From DATDTB01 sp035291025 (GTDB lineage Archaea; Iainarchaeota; Iainarchaeia; JAFGOX01; DATDTB01): a stretch of DNA of 6,162 bases. Below are positions 5,548 to 6,162 of the stretch, in pieces (position 1 is the first letter of the stretch; every line of letters starts with the position of its first letter). The notes under the pieces are model-generated. The model worked only from the letters and a program-made list of their open reading frames with translations. It did not search any database and was not told the origin of the DNA. The position numbers and the translations under genes are program-made. The DNA is taken from positions 1 through 6,162 of the forward strand of contig DATDTB010000048.1 of NCBI GenBank assembly GCA_035291025.1. Reading direction: 5' to 3'.

Positions 5548-5767
5548 GTTTTTCCGTTGACGCAAGCAGCCAGTAAAAATACCCGGCAAGTAAGACGAAC
5601 ACTAGGGTTGTGGCAATCCTGAAGCTAGGGTCCACTGGCACGCCGTTCACAGTAATGCCCCAGCCGAGCAGCAAGCGCACGGAGTAAAGGACTGCCGGCA
5701 GTAGGAACATCCCGAAAAAGAACCAGTACCATTCGCGTTTGTTCTTAGGCCAGCACATTTGCTTCAA
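5525..5767 (-). CDS. Small two-TM membrane protein, 80 aa, unknown function
   Basis: No family is recognised. The protein has a basic N-terminus (PKNKREW), a hydrophobic helix at about 13-35, a short loop with NGVPVDPS (41-48), a second helix at about 50-69, and a Ser/Lys/Arg-rich tail. The charge pattern predicts a hairpin with both ends in the cytoplasm. The TTG start at 5767 overlaps the upstream gene's stop as TTGA, which indicates translational coupling; an in-frame ATG at 5758 would give a product three residues shorter. The last codons lie antisense to the 3' end of the YchF gene (23-bp tail-to-tail overlap), so there is no room for a separate terminator inside the gap. Confidence 0.7.
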   Translation of the reverse strand: MKQMCWPKNKREWYWFFFGMFLLPAVLYSVRLLLGWGITVNGVPVDPSFRIATTLVFVLLAGYFYWLLASTEKLSSSRKS

Positions 5768-6036
5768 CGCTTTTTTTCCTGGTCGCTCTTGCGCGCAACG
5801 CTTGGAAAGAGTTCTTCCTTGGTTTCGTGCACGAGCTTTGCTTCCTCGTCGCGTATCACTTCAGCAATCTCCGCGAGTTCCTGGGACTGCCTGTTCAGTC
5901 GTCCGAGGGCGTAAAAGTACGCGTTTATGACGTCGTCGAATTCTAGGTTGCGCTTGAAGCCCGTCCGCGCCGCCTCTTCCAAGTACAACTCGACGAGCTT
6001 GAAGGCTATTTCCTCCCTTGGAACAGACCCGGCCAT
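5764..6036 (-). CDS. Charged helical protein, 90 aa, unknown function
   Basis: No family is recognised. The predicted protein is soluble, almost entirely helical and charged: SVPREEIAFKLVELYLEEAA near the start, then EFDDVINAYFYALGRL (about 37-52), a long acidic amphipathic helix, and a Lys-rich end (DQEKKR). There are no Cys residues and no membrane segment. The frame is open to a TTG at 6057 (97 aa). I prefer the ATG at 6036 because AAGGTG (6046-6051) sits at ribosome-binding distance before it, and the TATA box at 6074-6082 predicts transcription starting near 6052, downstream of that TTG. The stop overlaps the start of the membrane-protein gene, so the two form an operon and may act together at the membrane. 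Function cannot be inferred. Confidence 0.7.
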   Translation of the reverse strand: MAGSVPREEIAFKLVELYLEEAARTGFKRNLEFDDVINAYFYALGRLNRQSQELAEIAEVIRDEEAKLVHETKEELFPSVARKSDQEKKR

Positions 6037-6140
6037 TTCACTAAACACCTTTTCCAACTAAACGCGGGTTGCCTAATTTAAATCTTTGCCTCAATGCCTT
6101 CTTTGCTTGAGCATTTCCGCGACTTCTTCCCTTGGAACAG
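6014..6140. repeat. 13-bp direct repeat encoding VPRE in two neighbouring minus-strand genes
   Basis: TCCCTTGGAACAG occurs at 6014-6026 and again at 6128-6140, 114 bp apart. Both copies are read on the minus strand in the same codon phase as VPR(E). The protein context is also similar (VPREEIA and VPREEVA), so this is more likely shared coding ancestry or a shared helix-capping motif than a regulatory repeat. Confidence 0.5.
6074..6082 (-). promoter_or_regulatory. TATA-box promoter of the two minus-strand genes
   Basis: Read on the minus strand this is TTTAAATTA, preceded by the purine-rich GGCAAAGA, which fits a BRE. The expected start, about 25 bp downstream (near 6052), gives a leader of roughly 15 nt to the ATG at 6036. 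It lies in the 54-bp gap after the stop of the gene entering from the right edge. Confidence 0.55.
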
Positions 6141-6162
6141 TCAAGCGTATTTCCTGAGTCCT
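6091..6162 (-). CDS. C-terminal 23 codons of an unknown gene (partial)
   Basis: The minus strand reads open from the window edge as RTQEIRLTVPREEVAEMLK, then QRRH and a TGA at 6093-6091. The codons (AGG, TTG, GAA, AAG) match those of the neighbours. The phrase TVPREEVAEML closely echoes SVPREEIAFKL near the start of the next gene, down to a shared 13-base stretch in the same frame. That supports real coding sequence and suggests related proteins. Too little is visible for a function, and a chance open frame of this length is not excluded. Confidence 0.45.
   Translation of the reverse strand, partial: RTQEIRLTVPREEVAEMLKQRRH

Noticed and set aside
1..6162. tRNA, rRNA, CRISPR array, insertion sequence or attachment site
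   Set aside because: No regularly spaced repeats, transposase motifs, terminal inverted repeats or tRNA-like TTCRANY/cloverleaf pattern were seen in the gaps, all of which are under 130 bp.

Overview
The window (6162 bp, about 54% G+C by eye) looks archaeal. It has a eukaryote/archaea-type YchF GTPase with a GTP-specific NKxD motif, TATA-box promoters (TATAAATA at 3221; TTTAAATTA on the minus strand at 6074-6082), poly-T gene ends without GC hairpins, GGAGGTGATCC-like ribosome binding sites, frequent TTG/GTG starts, and compact overlapping genes. Leu is strongly biased to TTG and Arg to AGG/CGC. The small, lineage-specific genes and tight packing suggest a DPANN-type archaeon, perhaps Diapherotrites/Iainarchaeota-like. 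That placement is a guess.

Layout. (1) Bases 1-1190, plus strand: the 3' part of a CPA-family cation/proton antiporter that enters from outside the window, ending at a T7 run. (2) 1251-3137, plus: a 628-residue protein joining an ArsR-like winged helix to a degenerate ATP-cone-like segment and a body resembling anaerobic ribonucleotide reductase NrdD. The catalytic cysteines and the C-terminal zinc/glycyl-radical domain are missing, so it reads as an enzyme turned into a regulator. (3) 3138-3263: a 126-bp promoter region with a perfect 16-bp AT-rich palindrome, a second imperfect copy of its half-sites, and a clear TATA box. (4) 3264-4305, plus: three translationally coupled genes (52-aa zinc ribbon, 81-aa unknown, 213-aa tandem MazG-like protein), ended by a T7 run. 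(5) 4369-5547, plus: YchF-type GTPase. (6) 6036-5525, minus: two overlapping small genes (90-aa charged helical protein; 80-aa two-TM membrane protein), convergent with and overlapping the end of ychF. (7) 6162-6091, minus: the C-terminal 23 codons of another gene.

How they may work together. The most interesting part is 1251-4305. A transcription-factor-like protein built on a dead deoxynucleotide-synthesis enzyme sits next to a palindromic putative operator and an operon encoding a probable (d)NTP pyrophosphohydrolase. An attractive but untested reading is that the NrdD-like body senses nucleotides and the winged helix controls the downstream nucleotide-housekeeping operon. This echoes bacterial NrdR, which also joins a DNA-binding module to an ATP-cone, but with a different architecture. 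The antiporter, YchF and the minus-strand genes look like unrelated neighbours.
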